Positions 57,495 to 64,000 of a DNA stretch of 64,000 nucleotides are shown piece by piece. The DNA is from Pseudomonadota bacterium. Lineage in GTDB: Bacteria > Pseudomonadota > Alphaproteobacteria > Rhizobiales > Aestuariivirgaceae. The stretch is from assembly GCA_020161855.1 (NCBI GenBank), contig JAIUNJ010000007.1, positions 62,001-126,000 of the forward strand, given 5' to 3'. The notes below the pieces were generated by a model. It made no database searches, was not told where the DNA came from, and saw nothing but the letters and a program-made list of their open reading frames with translations. A program made the translations under genes and the position numbers. Numbering within the stretch: the stretch's first letter is position 1; the number at the start of each line of letters is the position of its first letter.

Positions 57495-58826
57495 CTAGCT
57501 GTAGATCGGGAACCTCTTGGTCAGCGCCATCACCTTGCGCTTCACCGCCGATTCCACCTTGCCGTTGCCATCTTCGCCATTCTTGGCAAGCCCGTCCAGA
57601 ACCTCGGTGATCAACCGGCCCACTTCGCGGAATTCGGCTTCGCCGAAGCCACGCGTCGTTCCGGCCGGTGTGCCAAGGCGGATGCCGCTCGTCACCATCG
57701 GCTTCTCCGGGTCGAAGGGAATGCCGTTCTTGTTGCAGGTGATATAGGCGCGGCCCAGTGACTGTTCTGCGGCCTTGCCAGTCAGGCCCTTCTTGCGCAG
57801 GTCGACCAGCATCAGGTGCGTGTCGGTGCCGCCCGTGGTGATGTCGCAGCCGCCTGCAATCATGGCATCCGAGAGCGCCTTGGCGTTCTTCACAACCTGC
57901 CCTGCATACTTCTTGAAGGCGGGCCTCAGAGCTTCGCCAAAGGCCACGGCCTTGGCTGCAATCACATGTTCCAGCGGTCCACCGATGATGCCCGGGAAAA
58001 CCGCGGAATTGATCTTCTTGCCCAGATCCTCGTCGCGCGAGAGGATCATACCGCCGCGCGGTCCGCGCAGCGTCTTGTGCGTCGTCGTCGTCACCACATG
58101 GGCATGTTCCAGCGGGCTCGGATGCACACCACCCGCCACGAGGCCGGCAAAATGCGCCATGTCGACAAACAGATAGGCGCCCACGCTGTCGGCGATCTCG
58201 CGGAAGCGCTTGAAGTCGATGATCCGCGGATAGGCCGAACCACCGGCGATGATAAGCTTCGGCCGCACCTCGAGGGCCTGGCGGGCAACATCGTCATAGT
58301 CGATCTGCTGGTTGTCCTCGCGCACCTTGTAGGAAGCAACCTTGAACCACTTGCCGGATTGGTTGACCGGCGAACCATGTGTCAGGTGGCCACCACAGGC
58401 GAGGTCGAGACCCATGAAGGTGTCGCCCGGCTGCAGCAGCGCAAAGAACACTGCCTGATTGGCCGTGGCCCCGGAATGGGGCTGCACATTGGCATAGTTG
58501 GCGCCGAACAGCTGCTTCGCCCTGTCGATCGCCAGTTGTTCTGAAACGTCCACATGCTGGCAGCCCCCATAGTAGCGGCGGCCCGGATAGCCCTCGGCAT
58601 ACTTGTTCGTCATCACCGAACCCTGCGCCTCAAGCACGGCGCGCGAGACGATGTTCTCGGAGGCGATCAGTTCGATCTCGTGCTGCTGCCGCCCCAGCTC
58701 GGCGGCGATTGCCTTGGCGATCTTCGGGTCGGTCTTGGCCAGCTTGTCCTTGAAGAAGCCGGGGTAAAGCGGGGCTTTCTTGGTGGCAGCTTTCTTGACG
58801 GTCTTCTTGGCGGGCTTGCGGGCCAT
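57495..58826 (-). CDS. glyA: Serine hydroxymethyltransferase
   Basis: PLP enzyme interconverting serine and glycine with one-carbon transfer to tetrahydrofolate. The 443-residue protein has [39 protein letters not shown] and the PLP lysine in [16 protein letters not shown]. An unusual Lys/Ala-rich N-terminal extension ([16 protein letters not shown]) precedes the conserved start. GGAGA lies before the ATG. The next gene upstream is hemA, which uses glycine. Confidence 0.97.
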   Translation of the reverse strand: MARKPAKKTVKKAATKKAPLYPGFFKDKLAKTDPKIAKAIAAELGRQQHEIELIASENIVSRAVLEAQGSVMTNKYAEGYPGRRYYGGCQHVDVSEQLAIDRAKQLFGANYANVQPHSGATANQAVFFALLQPGDTFMGLDLACGGHLTHGSPVNQSGKWFKVASYKVREDNQQIDYDDVARQALEVRPKLIIAGGSAYPRIIDFKRFREIADSVGAYLFVDMAHFAGLVAGGVHPSPLEHAHVVTTTTHKTLRGPRGGMILSRDEDLGKKINSAVFPGIIGGPLEHVIAAKAVAFGEALRPAFKKYAGQVVKNAKALSDAMIAGGCDITTGGTDTHLMLVDLRKKGLTGKAAEQSLGRAYITCNKNGIPFDPEKPMVTSGIRLGTPAGTTRGFGEAEFREVGRLITEVLDGLAKNGEDGNGKVESAVKRKVMALTKRFPIYS

Positions 58827-58930
58827 GGCAGGTGTCTCCGGGTGGCAGATGGGGCCGCTCTATACAGGCTCCGAAAGCGCCGTCCATGCCGAAAGCGACA
58901 TGACGGACAAGGCCCGCCCTGTCCGCCTGC

Positions 58931-60151
58931 TCAGGCCGCCCGCTTCAGCGCGAGGCGCTCCCAGCATTCATCGAGGGCGGCGGCCAGCCGGGCGATTTCA
59001 AGCTCGCCATGAAGCGGCCCAGGCGTCAGCCGGATGCGCTCCGTGCCCTTGGCGACGGTCGGATAGTTGATCGGCTGCACATAGATCGCATGCTTGTCCA
59101 GAAGCCGGTCCGTCAACGCCTTGCACTGCACCGGATCGCCGATCATCACCGGCACGATATGGGTCGGCGTATCGAGTGCCGGCAGGCCGCGCCCGCGCAG
59201 CGCCGCATAAAGCTTCCGGGCATGGCTCTGCTGCAGGGCCCGCTCCTTGTCCGACAGCTTGAGATGCCGCACCGAGGCCAGAGCCCCGGCGGCGATCACC
59301 GGCGAGATCGACGTCGTGAAAATGAACCCGGGCGCATTGCTGCGGATGGCATCGATGACATTGGCCTGCCCAGCCAGATAGCCACCCATGAGCCCGAAGG
59401 CCTTGGCCAGCGTACCCTCGATCACGTCGATCCGCCCGAGCAGCCCGTCCCGTTCGGCGACACCGCCGCCACGGGGACCATACATGCCCACGGCATGAAC
59501 CTCGTCCAGATAGGTCAGGGCCCCGAACTCGCGCGCCAGATCGCAGATGGCCGCCATCGGCGAGATGTCGCCATCCATGGAGTAGATCGACTCGAAGGCA
59601 ATGATCTTCGGCCGGGCCCGCTCGATGCGGCTGAGCTTGGCCCGCAGGTCGGCGAGGTCATTGTGCGCGAAAACCATCTTCTCGCAGCGCCCCTGGCGGA
59701 TGCCGTCAATCATCGAGGCGTGGTTCTTGGCGTCCGAGAGGATCACACAGCCCGGAAGAAGCTGCGCCAGGGTGGAGAGCCCGGCGGCGTTGGCCATGTA
59801 GCCGGAGTTGAACAGAAGTGCCGCCTCCTTGCCGTGAAGGTCGGCAAGCTCGCGTTCGAGCGCCACATGATAGCGTGTCGTGCCAGAGATATTGCGCGTT
59901 CCGCCGGAACCGGCGCCGACCTCGTCGATTGCTTCGTGCATGGCCTGCAGCACCTCGGGATGCTGGCCCATGCCGAGATAGTCGTTGGAACACCACACCG
60001 CGACATCGCGCGGGCCATCTGGCCCGTGCCATGTTGCCCGTGGAAACTGCCCGCACTTGCGGCTCAGTTCGATGAACTGCCGATACCGGCCCTCGCGGTG
60101 AAGCGCTTCAAGGGCCCCGTCAAAGGCCGCTGCATAGTCAAAACGTGTCAT
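58931..60151 (-). CDS. hemA: 5-aminolevulinate synthase
   Basis: Condenses glycine and succinyl-CoA to start haem synthesis by the Shemin route of alphaproteobacteria. The 406-residue protein has [45 protein letters not shown] and the PLP lysine in [17 protein letters not shown] at 60151 follows an in-frame TTG at 60157. A GGACA/TGTCC inverted repeat lies between hemA and glyA but lacks a T run. Confidence 0.97.
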   Translation of the reverse strand: MTRFDYAAAFDGALEALHREGRYRQFIELSRKCGQFPRATWHGPDGPRDVAVWCSNDYLGMGQHPEVLQAMHEAIDEVGAGSGGTRNISGTTRYHVALERELADLHGKEAALLFNSGYMANAAGLSTLAQLLPGCVILSDAKNHASMIDGIRQGRCEKMVFAHNDLADLRAKLSRIERARPKIIAFESIYSMDGDISPMAAICDLAREFGALTYLDEVHAVGMYGPRGGGVAERDGLLGRIDVIEGTLAKAFGLMGGYLAGQANVIDAIRSNAPGFIFTTSISPVIAAGALASVRHLKLSDKERALQQSHARKLYAALRGRGLPALDTPTHIVPVMIGDPVQCKALTDRLLDKHAIYVQPINYPTVAKGTERIRLTPGPLHGELEIARLAAALDECWERLALKRAA

Positions 60152-60167
60152 GCACAACCGTTTAGCC

Positions 60168-60201
60168 GGTCAAGTGCACCCGCGCACTTGACCTGGCTCA
60201 A
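60168..60201. promoter_or_regulatory. Long palindrome and FNR-like box before hemA
   Basis: GGTCAAGTGC (60168-60177) and GCACTTGACC (60184-60193) form a perfect 10-bp inverted repeat. Overlapping it, TTGAC-N4-CTCAA (60188-60201) resembles an FNR/FixK site with one change per half. Without a T run the stem is not a normal terminator for the L,D-transpeptidase gene, so a regulatory role for hemA is possible. The box is only 37 bp from the hemA start, which is close for an activator. Confidence 0.35.
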
Positions 60202-60206
60202 TCGTG

Positions 60207-62219
60207 TCAGTTGGCCGCAGTCTCAGGCTTTGCCTTGTCGGCGGCTGGCTTTTTGACTGCCTCAACCGGCTTCTTGGCAGGAGCAGCATCAGCGGTCTTG
60301 CAGCCATCAGGCAGCTTGCCATTCTTGTCGGGTTTGCAGGCAGCAGGCTTCTTTGTGGCCGACTTCTTGTCGTCCACCTTCTTCTTGTCGGCCGTGGCGT
60401 TGTCGGTCGGTTTCTTCTTGGCTGCCGCAGCATCCTTGCTGTCGGTGGCGGCCACCTTCTTGGCATCGGCCTTGCCGGTCTTTGCAACCTTCTTCTTGTC
60501 GGTGGCCTTCTTGCCCTTCTTTGCGGCCTGTTCCTTGCGGTACTTGCCCCAGTCAAAAAGGCCCGGAACGCCGTCGTCGTTCTTCTTGATCTTGGCCGGC
60601 TTCGTTGTCGACTTACCCAGCAGCGTCTTCTTCGGCGGAGTGCTGTCCTCGTCGTCCGCTCCAGCAGAAGGCTCGTCAGCGGACTTCCAGCTCGAGGACA
60701 TCACAGGGCCGTCGTCGCTGTTCTTGGCAAGCCGCAGCATTAGCTTGCGCGTAATGTCGCTCGCCTTGCCCCTGCTCATGCTGGTGCCGCCCTGGTTGGA
60801 ACCGCCAAGGAATGAACCGCCGGAAGTCTTGCGGTTGCCGAACAGGAAGAAGCCGGCCGAGTTACCGTCTTCGATCGACTGCACGAGGCGTGGCAGCGGC
60901 TTCAGCACGAAGCGGCTGCCATCCGGAGCAACTTCGCCCAGCGGCATCGGCTGGCCGACAGTGAAGCCCGAGTTGTCGAGGTCATAGATGTCGTAGCGGA
61001 AGGCAACCGTGTTGCCGATCGGCCAGGCAGTCAGATAGACCTGCCGCAGTTGTGGCGGTGCCGTCAGATTGACATCGAGGCGCTCCAGCGTTTCAGCCAG
61101 AGCCGAAATCTGCGTTTCGCCGATGCCGTCCTGGCCATTCACAATCCACTTCACCAGACCCGGCATATCCTGCACACGCACGCAGCCCGAGCTGTAGAAA
61201 CGGGTCTTGGACTCGAACAGCGGCTTCTCCGGCGTGTCGTGGAGATAGACACCAAACGGGCTCTTGAAGGTCACCTTGGCCGTGGCCATGGCGTTGCCCG
61301 GCCCCGGCTCCTGACGGAAATGGTAGTCGTCAGGAATGGCGCGGCGCCAGTTCACCGAGCGGGGATCGATTTCCGGGCCACCGTAGCCCTTGAAAACCTT
61401 CATGTTCATGTCGTCGAGGACACGCGTGCCGGTGCGCAGCTTCGGGAAAATGTCAGCTTCGACAATCGAAACCGGCGCATTCCAGTACGGGTTGAAGTTG
61501 ATTGCCTCCAGCGGCGTCATCACCACCGGCGAAGGCCGCGAGGGGCGGCCGACAATGGCATTGTGGTGCGAGTAGACGCGGCCATTCTCAACGGTTTCGA
61601 TCTGCTGCGCCGGAATGTTGACGATCACGTAGCGCGGCCCGAGGTCCTTCTCATAGACCTCCAGCCGGTTGATGTTCGCCAGAATGGTGCGCAGGCGCAC
61701 ATCCGCCGGTACGTTGAGATAAGCCAGCGTCACCTGGTCAACACGCCCGGTGACGGCCAGCCCCATATTGCGCTGGAAGCGGCGCACACCGTCTTCAGTC
61801 GCGCTGGTGAACCGCGAAGCAAATTCGCTCTGCGTGGCCTCAACGCGGACATAGCCGTCGAGGTAGAGGCGCTGATTGAGGATCACCACGCCTTTGCCCG
61901 TTGAGCCCTTCTTGTAGTTGCCGCCTGGAACCTTGGGGAACCCACCCTGGGCCACGATGTTACGATAGCGGTCGGCGATGGCGCGCATCCGTTCGGCACT
62001 GTCGGGTGCCAGCATCGGCGACAGGTTGTTGTCGAAAACATACTCGGTCTTTGTTTCGACCTTTGAGGCCGCCGGCAGGTTCTCGGCGGGGCCACCTGCG
62101 GCACCGGCCTCGCGGGCCACAATTGGAAGTGCCAGGGCGGCAATCAGGGCCACTACGAACAGACGCATATGCGCCAGGTGGAAGATATTGAAATGGTTCA
62201 TATTTGTCAGTGTGCGCAT
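60207..62219 (-). CDS. ldtP: L,D-transpeptidase, target of LdtR
   Basis: Periplasmic peptidoglycan cross-linking enzyme of the YcbB type. After a signal segment (MRLFVVALIAALALPIVA) the roughly 670-residue protein has a peptidoglycan-binding motif (DGVRRFQRNMGLAVTGRVDQVTLAYLN), then the YkuD catalytic domain with the Cys motif SSGCVRVQD, and a Lys/Ala-rich low-complexity tail of about 130 residues. Start sites at 62219, 62201 and 62168 are possible; a GTG at 62255 is less likely. The neighbour ldtR and the family pairing known from related bacteria support the name. A leader of about 320 bases separates it from the repeated promoter. Confidence 0.88.
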   Translation of the reverse strand: MRTLTNMNHFNIFHLAHMRLFVVALIAALALPIVAREAGAAGGPAENLPAASKVETKTEYVFDNNLSPMLAPDSAERMRAIADRYRNIVAQGGFPKVPGGNYKKGSTGKGVVILNQRLYLDGYVRVEATQSEFASRFTSATEDGVRRFQRNMGLAVTGRVDQVTLAYLNVPADVRLRTILANINRLEVYEKDLGPRYVIVNIPAQQIETVENGRVYSHHNAIVGRPSRPSPVVMTPLEAINFNPYWNAPVSIVEADIFPKLRTGTRVLDDMNMKVFKGYGGPEIDPRSVNWRRAIPDDYHFRQEPGPGNAMATAKVTFKSPFGVYLHDTPEKPLFESKTRFYSSGCVRVQDMPGLVKWIVNGQDGIGETQISALAETLERLDVNLTAPPQLRQVYLTAWPIGNTVAFRYDIYDLDNSGFTVGQPMPLGEVAPDGSRFVLKPLPRLVQSIEDGNSAGFFLFGNRKTSGGSFLGGSNQGGTSMSRGKASDITRKLMLRLAKNSDDGPVMSSSWKSADEPSAGADDEDSTPPKKTLLGKSTTKPAKIKKNDDGVPGLFDWGKYRKEQAAKKGKKATDKKKVAKTGKADAKKVAATDSKDAAAAKKKPTDNATADKKKVDDKKSATKKPAACKPDKNGKLPDGCKTADAAPAKKPVEAVKKPAADKAKPETAAN

Positions 62220-62334
62220 CTTCTCTACCAACTCGTCCTCACCCGCTCTGTCCACATAGCATCGCTGGCGAGGCCCGTCAAAACTGAGGCCATTTCAGGT
62301 GCAAATGAGGCAGATTCGAGATTCGCAGGATTAA

Positions 62335-62539
62335 ATTACGACAATCCGGCCACAATTGCCGGAAATCACTGATCTTTGCCGAGGCACTGAGACTTATTCG
62401 CCACAGCCACTGGCCCCCTTTGCCCAATGATTGGGCGAAGGCGCGACGCGTTGGCTGTTCAAATCTTTTTGAGGGAAATTGATGCCGGAGGCTCTCCTCC
62501 GGTGGAGATACGCTCTTGCAGGGGCGCAGTTCAGGATTG
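62335..62539 (-). ncRNA. Candidate leader or small RNA upstream of ldtP
   Basis: The 62220-62651 gap contains no convincing gene. Transcription from the repeated promoter would start near 62539 with ACAATCC (62533-62539), which is complementary to GGATTGT about 190 bases later (62341-62347). In between lie a CCGGAGG/CCTCCGG hairpin exposing GGAGG/CCTCC sequences (62484-62501) and a GCCCAAT/ATTGGGC hairpin (62422-62436). A TCCGGC/GCCGGA stem (62345-62363) near the 3' end is followed by a T-rich stretch. It may be an independent RNA of about 200 bases or the ldtP leader. Pairings were found by eye, so confidence is limited. Confidence 0.4.
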
Positions 62540-62586
62540 TCCACAAATCTAGTGAAACACCGCGCGCCTGTCAAGCACTAAATTCA
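62534..62586 (-). repeat. 53-bp promoter repeat, copy 2
   Basis: Reverse complement of 6424-6476 with a single mismatch. It lies directly downstream of the ldtR terminator and points toward ldtP. Sequence outside the block is not similar to copy 1. Confidence 0.9.
62546..62574 (-). promoter_or_regulatory. Predicted sigma-70 type promoter, copy 2
   Basis: On the minus strand, TTGACA (62569-62574), a 17-bp spacer and TAGATT (62546-62551). The one base that differs from copy 1 falls in the -10 element and brings it slightly nearer to consensus. Expected start about 62539. It may drive the candidate RNA and ldtP. Confidence 0.65.
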
Positions 62587-62591
62587 CATGA

Positions 62592-62634
62592 AATGAAAAT
62601 ACCACCCTGCCCCTTATCTGGGACAAGGTGGTAT
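62592..62634 (-). terminator. Intrinsic terminator of ldtR
   Basis: On the minus strand ATACCACC (62627-62634) pairs with GGTGGTAT (62599-62606), with further GTCCC/GGGGC pairing inside, followed by ATTTTCATTT. It ends 18 bp after the ldtR stop and insulates the promoter copy downstream. Confidence 0.75.
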
Positions 62635-62651
62635 CCGATTTCTCGCTTGCC

Positions 62652-63167
62652 TCAGAGGCGATAGAGGATCTGGTCGGTCCAGTAGCGCTCAAGACGGGTC
62701 AGCGCCTTGTTGATGCGCTCGAACTCATCCGCCGAGATGCCCACGACCTCTTCGATGGCCTGAAGCTGGCGATTGTAGAGGGCATCGACCCGCTGCCGGA
62801 TCTCCTGGCCCTTCTCGGTGAGGCTGACGCGCACCGAACGCTTGTCATTCGACGAACGCTCATGGTTCACATAGCCAGACTCGACCAGCTTCTTCAGATT
62901 GTAGGAAACGTTCGAGCCCTGATAGTGGCCCCGCGTCTTGAGTTCGCCCGCCGTCAGTTCGGCGTCCGAAATGTTGAACAACAGGAGCGCCTGCACCGGG
63001 TTCACTTCCTTCTCACCCGTACGCTCGAAATCGTCCTTGATCACGTCAAGAAGCCTGCGATGCAGACGCTCGATCAGCGTCAGGGCTTCCAGATAGCGAT
63101 GCTTGATGTTCTGCCGCTTTGCCTCGATGGGCTGTACGGCTGCCTTCCCCAGCAACTGCGTTGTCAT
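62652..63167 (-). CDS. ldtR: MarR family regulator LdtR
   Basis: Winged-helix regulator known in Hyphomicrobiales and Liberibacter to control an L,D-transpeptidase and osmotic tolerance. The 171-residue protein contains IEAKRQNIKHRYLEALTLIERLHRRLLDVIKDDFER, the recognition region LTAGELKTRGHYQGSNVSYNLKKLVESGYV and the wing NDKRSVRVSLTEKGQEIRQR. GGAG precedes ATG 63167; an in-frame GTG at 63176 is less likely. It lies just upstream of ldtP. Confidence 0.92.
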   Translation of the reverse strand: MTTQLLGKAAVQPIEAKRQNIKHRYLEALTLIERLHRRLLDVIKDDFERTGEKEVNPVQALLLFNISDAELTAGELKTRGHYQGSNVSYNLKKLVESGYVNHERSSNDKRSVRVSLTEKGQEIRQRVDALYNRQLQAIEEVVGISADEFERINKALTRLERYWTDQILYRL

Positions 63168-63275
63168 GTTCTCCACCTATCCCGTTTCGGGACCAGCCTC
63201 TGTTTGGTGGGCCGTTTTCCCGATTGGACAGAAAGTAACGCAGGCGTTTTTAAGGTCGCCTCAACAGGCTCGGTA

Positions 63276-63301
63276 AATTTGGACTTACATTTTCACAAAT
63301 T
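63276..63301. promoter_or_regulatory. Inverted repeat upstream of ldtR, possible operator
   Basis: AATTTG (63276-63281) and CAAATT (63296-63301) flank 14 bp in the 204-bp gap before ldtR. In the same gap AGAGTTTAC occurs twice in direct orientation (63318-63326 and 63352-63360). Either could be bound by LdtR or another regulator. Only the repeats are seen. Confidence 0.25.
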
Positions 63302-63371
63302 CGCGCCGGTTTTGCATAGAGTTTACAAGGGCTTTTCAGCCATTGTGAATCAGAGTTTACCGGCTTCCGCC

Positions 63372-64000
63372 CTAACAGGAGCGGCTGGCCGCCCGCGCCT
63401 TGGCTGTTGAGAGCATCTGGCGCACCGCCGCAGCACCCTGGGCGCGGACCGCCGCCTTGTGCTCGCGAACCACGCGGGAATACATGGCGCTTACCTGCGC
63501 ATACGGCATCGTGCGGCAGCGCAGCTCCTTGTAGTAGCTTTCCGCCAGAGCGGGATAGGCTCCCGAGACCTTGGGCGTCTTGGCGGGCTTCGGCATGGCC
63601 GGCTCAACCACCTTCACCTTGGGCTTGGGTTTGGTTTTAGGCTTTGCCACAGGCTCCACGGCCGCGGCGGCCTTCTCCTCGACCACGACCGCCTGTTCCT
63701 CATCCGGCAGGCTCGTTTTCGGCGGCGTATTCAGGGCCAAGGCCTTGTCGACCGCCTCTTTCACGTCCTGGCTAACTTCACTGTTCATCGCCAGGCCGCT
63801 GCTATCCATAACGCCATCGGATGTGGCTTTGCGCGCCGCCGATAGAACGTCGCGAACGCTTTGAGATGAAGCTTCGCCACAGGTGGCCGAGCGGCCAATC
63901 GCCCTGCCCTTGGTCAGAGCCGACTTTGCGGCCTTTACCGATATCTTCTCGGCCAGCGAAAGTTCGGCGCGGGCGACAAAGTCGGAAAGCTCCTGCCGGT
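63372..64000 (-). CDS. Partial protein of unknown function, 5' end beyond the window
   Basis: The frame is open from the stop at 63372 to the window edge; the ATG at 63809 is probably internal because the upstream 63 codons are open and protein-like. The visible part is about 209 residues: an Ala/Ser-rich stretch with one Cys (SATCGEASSQ), a Lys/Pro/Val-rich low-complexity linker (KPKTKPKPKVKVVEPAMPKPAK) and a C-terminal basic helical region (YYKELRCRTMPYAQVSAMYSRVVREHKAAVRAQG) ending in Cys. No family was recognised. Confidence 0.65.
   Translation of the reverse strand, partial: RQELSDFVARAELSLAEKISVKAAKSALTKGRAIGRSATCGEASSQSVRDVLSAARKATSDGVMDSSGLAMNSEVSQDVKEAVDKALALNTPPKTSLPDEEQAVVVEEKAAAAVEPVAKPKTKPKPKVKVVEPAMPKPAKTPKVSGAYPALAESYYKELRCRTMPYAQVSAMYSRVVREHKAAVRAQGAAAVRQMLSTAKARAASRSC

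Noticed and set aside
58900-58935. GGACA/TGTCC inverted repeat between hemA and glyA as a terminator
   Set aside because: The stem is imperfect and there is no T run; evidence is too weak to annotate.
62278-62574. Minus-strand ORF of 98 codons upstream of ldtP
   Set aside because: It would begin inside the promoter block before the predicted transcription start and has a composition unlike neighbouring proteins.

Overview
The window reads as core chromosome of an alphaproteobacterium of the Hyphomicrobiales (Rhizobiales) type. The evidence is the order ntrC-ntrY-ntrX-hfq-hflX, the ntrX variant lacking GAFTGA, the ldtR/L,D-transpeptidase pair, a 5-aminolevulinate synthase hemA, a pdhA-pdhB-pdhC-lpdA-lipA run with lipoyl domains on both PdhB and PdhC, and DUF2852, DUF5076 and DUF1906 proteins. 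The genus cannot be told from the sequence alone. No phage, transposase, CRISPR or plasmid genes were seen.

Layout. 1-6.4 kb (+): nitrogen two-component regulators (ntrC truncated by the window edge, ntrY, ntrX), then hfq and hflX. 6.4-8.3 kb: a probable small RNA gene behind a strong-looking promoter, mazG and a LysE-type exporter on the minus strand, and a sequence matching a dif chromosome-dimer resolution site at 8183-8210. 8.3-19.9 kb: propionyl-CoA carboxylase subunits pccA and pccB, set apart by a secreted protein, an orphan TadE/TadG-like protein, rimO and two unknown envelope proteins; then a cobalt-type nitrile hydratase operon with a tiny membrane-peptide gene at its head. 19.2-22.4 kb: atp12-rluC-crcB-corA in a tightly overlapping minus-strand run. 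22.4-27.7 kb: trmFO, a DenD-like dehydrogenase, an EamA transporter and an unusual CDF cation transporter with three C-terminal domains. 27.7-38.5 kb: ratA-like, lipA, three tandem GlsB/YeaQ/YmgE small membrane proteins, lpdA, a GDSL hydrolase, pdhC, a His-rich DUF5076 protein, pdhB, pdhA, ftsB-like and eno, with an Rrf2 regulator inserted between ftsB and eno. 38.6-41.3 kb: a DUF2852 protein, then glnB-glnA behind a well-spaced sigma-54 promoter. 41.3-49.2 kb: small secreted proteins, an RTX protein, a sugar-acid-like oxidoreductase/enolase-superfamily/GMC group, a GGDEF-EAL protein and a tRNA with CAT anticodon. 49.3-54.9 kb: purine and methylthioribose salvage (amn, mtnK, mtnA), an MFS transporter and nusB. 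55-64 kb: a second EamA transporter, a DUF1906 protein, nrdR, glyA, hemA, an L,D-transpeptidase, its likely regulator ldtR, and a partial unknown gene.

How it works together. NtrC (1-972) is expected to act on the sigma-54 promoter seen at 39384-39398 before glnB-glnA, so both ends of the nitrogen circuit lie in this window. LipA, PdhA/B/C and Lpd together make and use the lipoylated pyruvate dehydrogenase. GlyA and ALA synthase share glycine chemistry. MtnK and MtnA are consecutive steps of methylthioribose recycling.

Most notable. (1) The dif-like site, supported by octamers GGGCAGGG whose strand flips exactly there in my by-eye scan, places the replication terminus in this window. (2) A 53-bp promoter-like block occurs twice, at 6424-6476 (+) and 62534-62586 (-), 52 of 53 bases identical and in opposite orientation. 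Each copy is followed by a different sequence that can fold into a structured RNA whose closing stem starts at the predicted transcription start. These may be two members of an undescribed RNA family or regulon.
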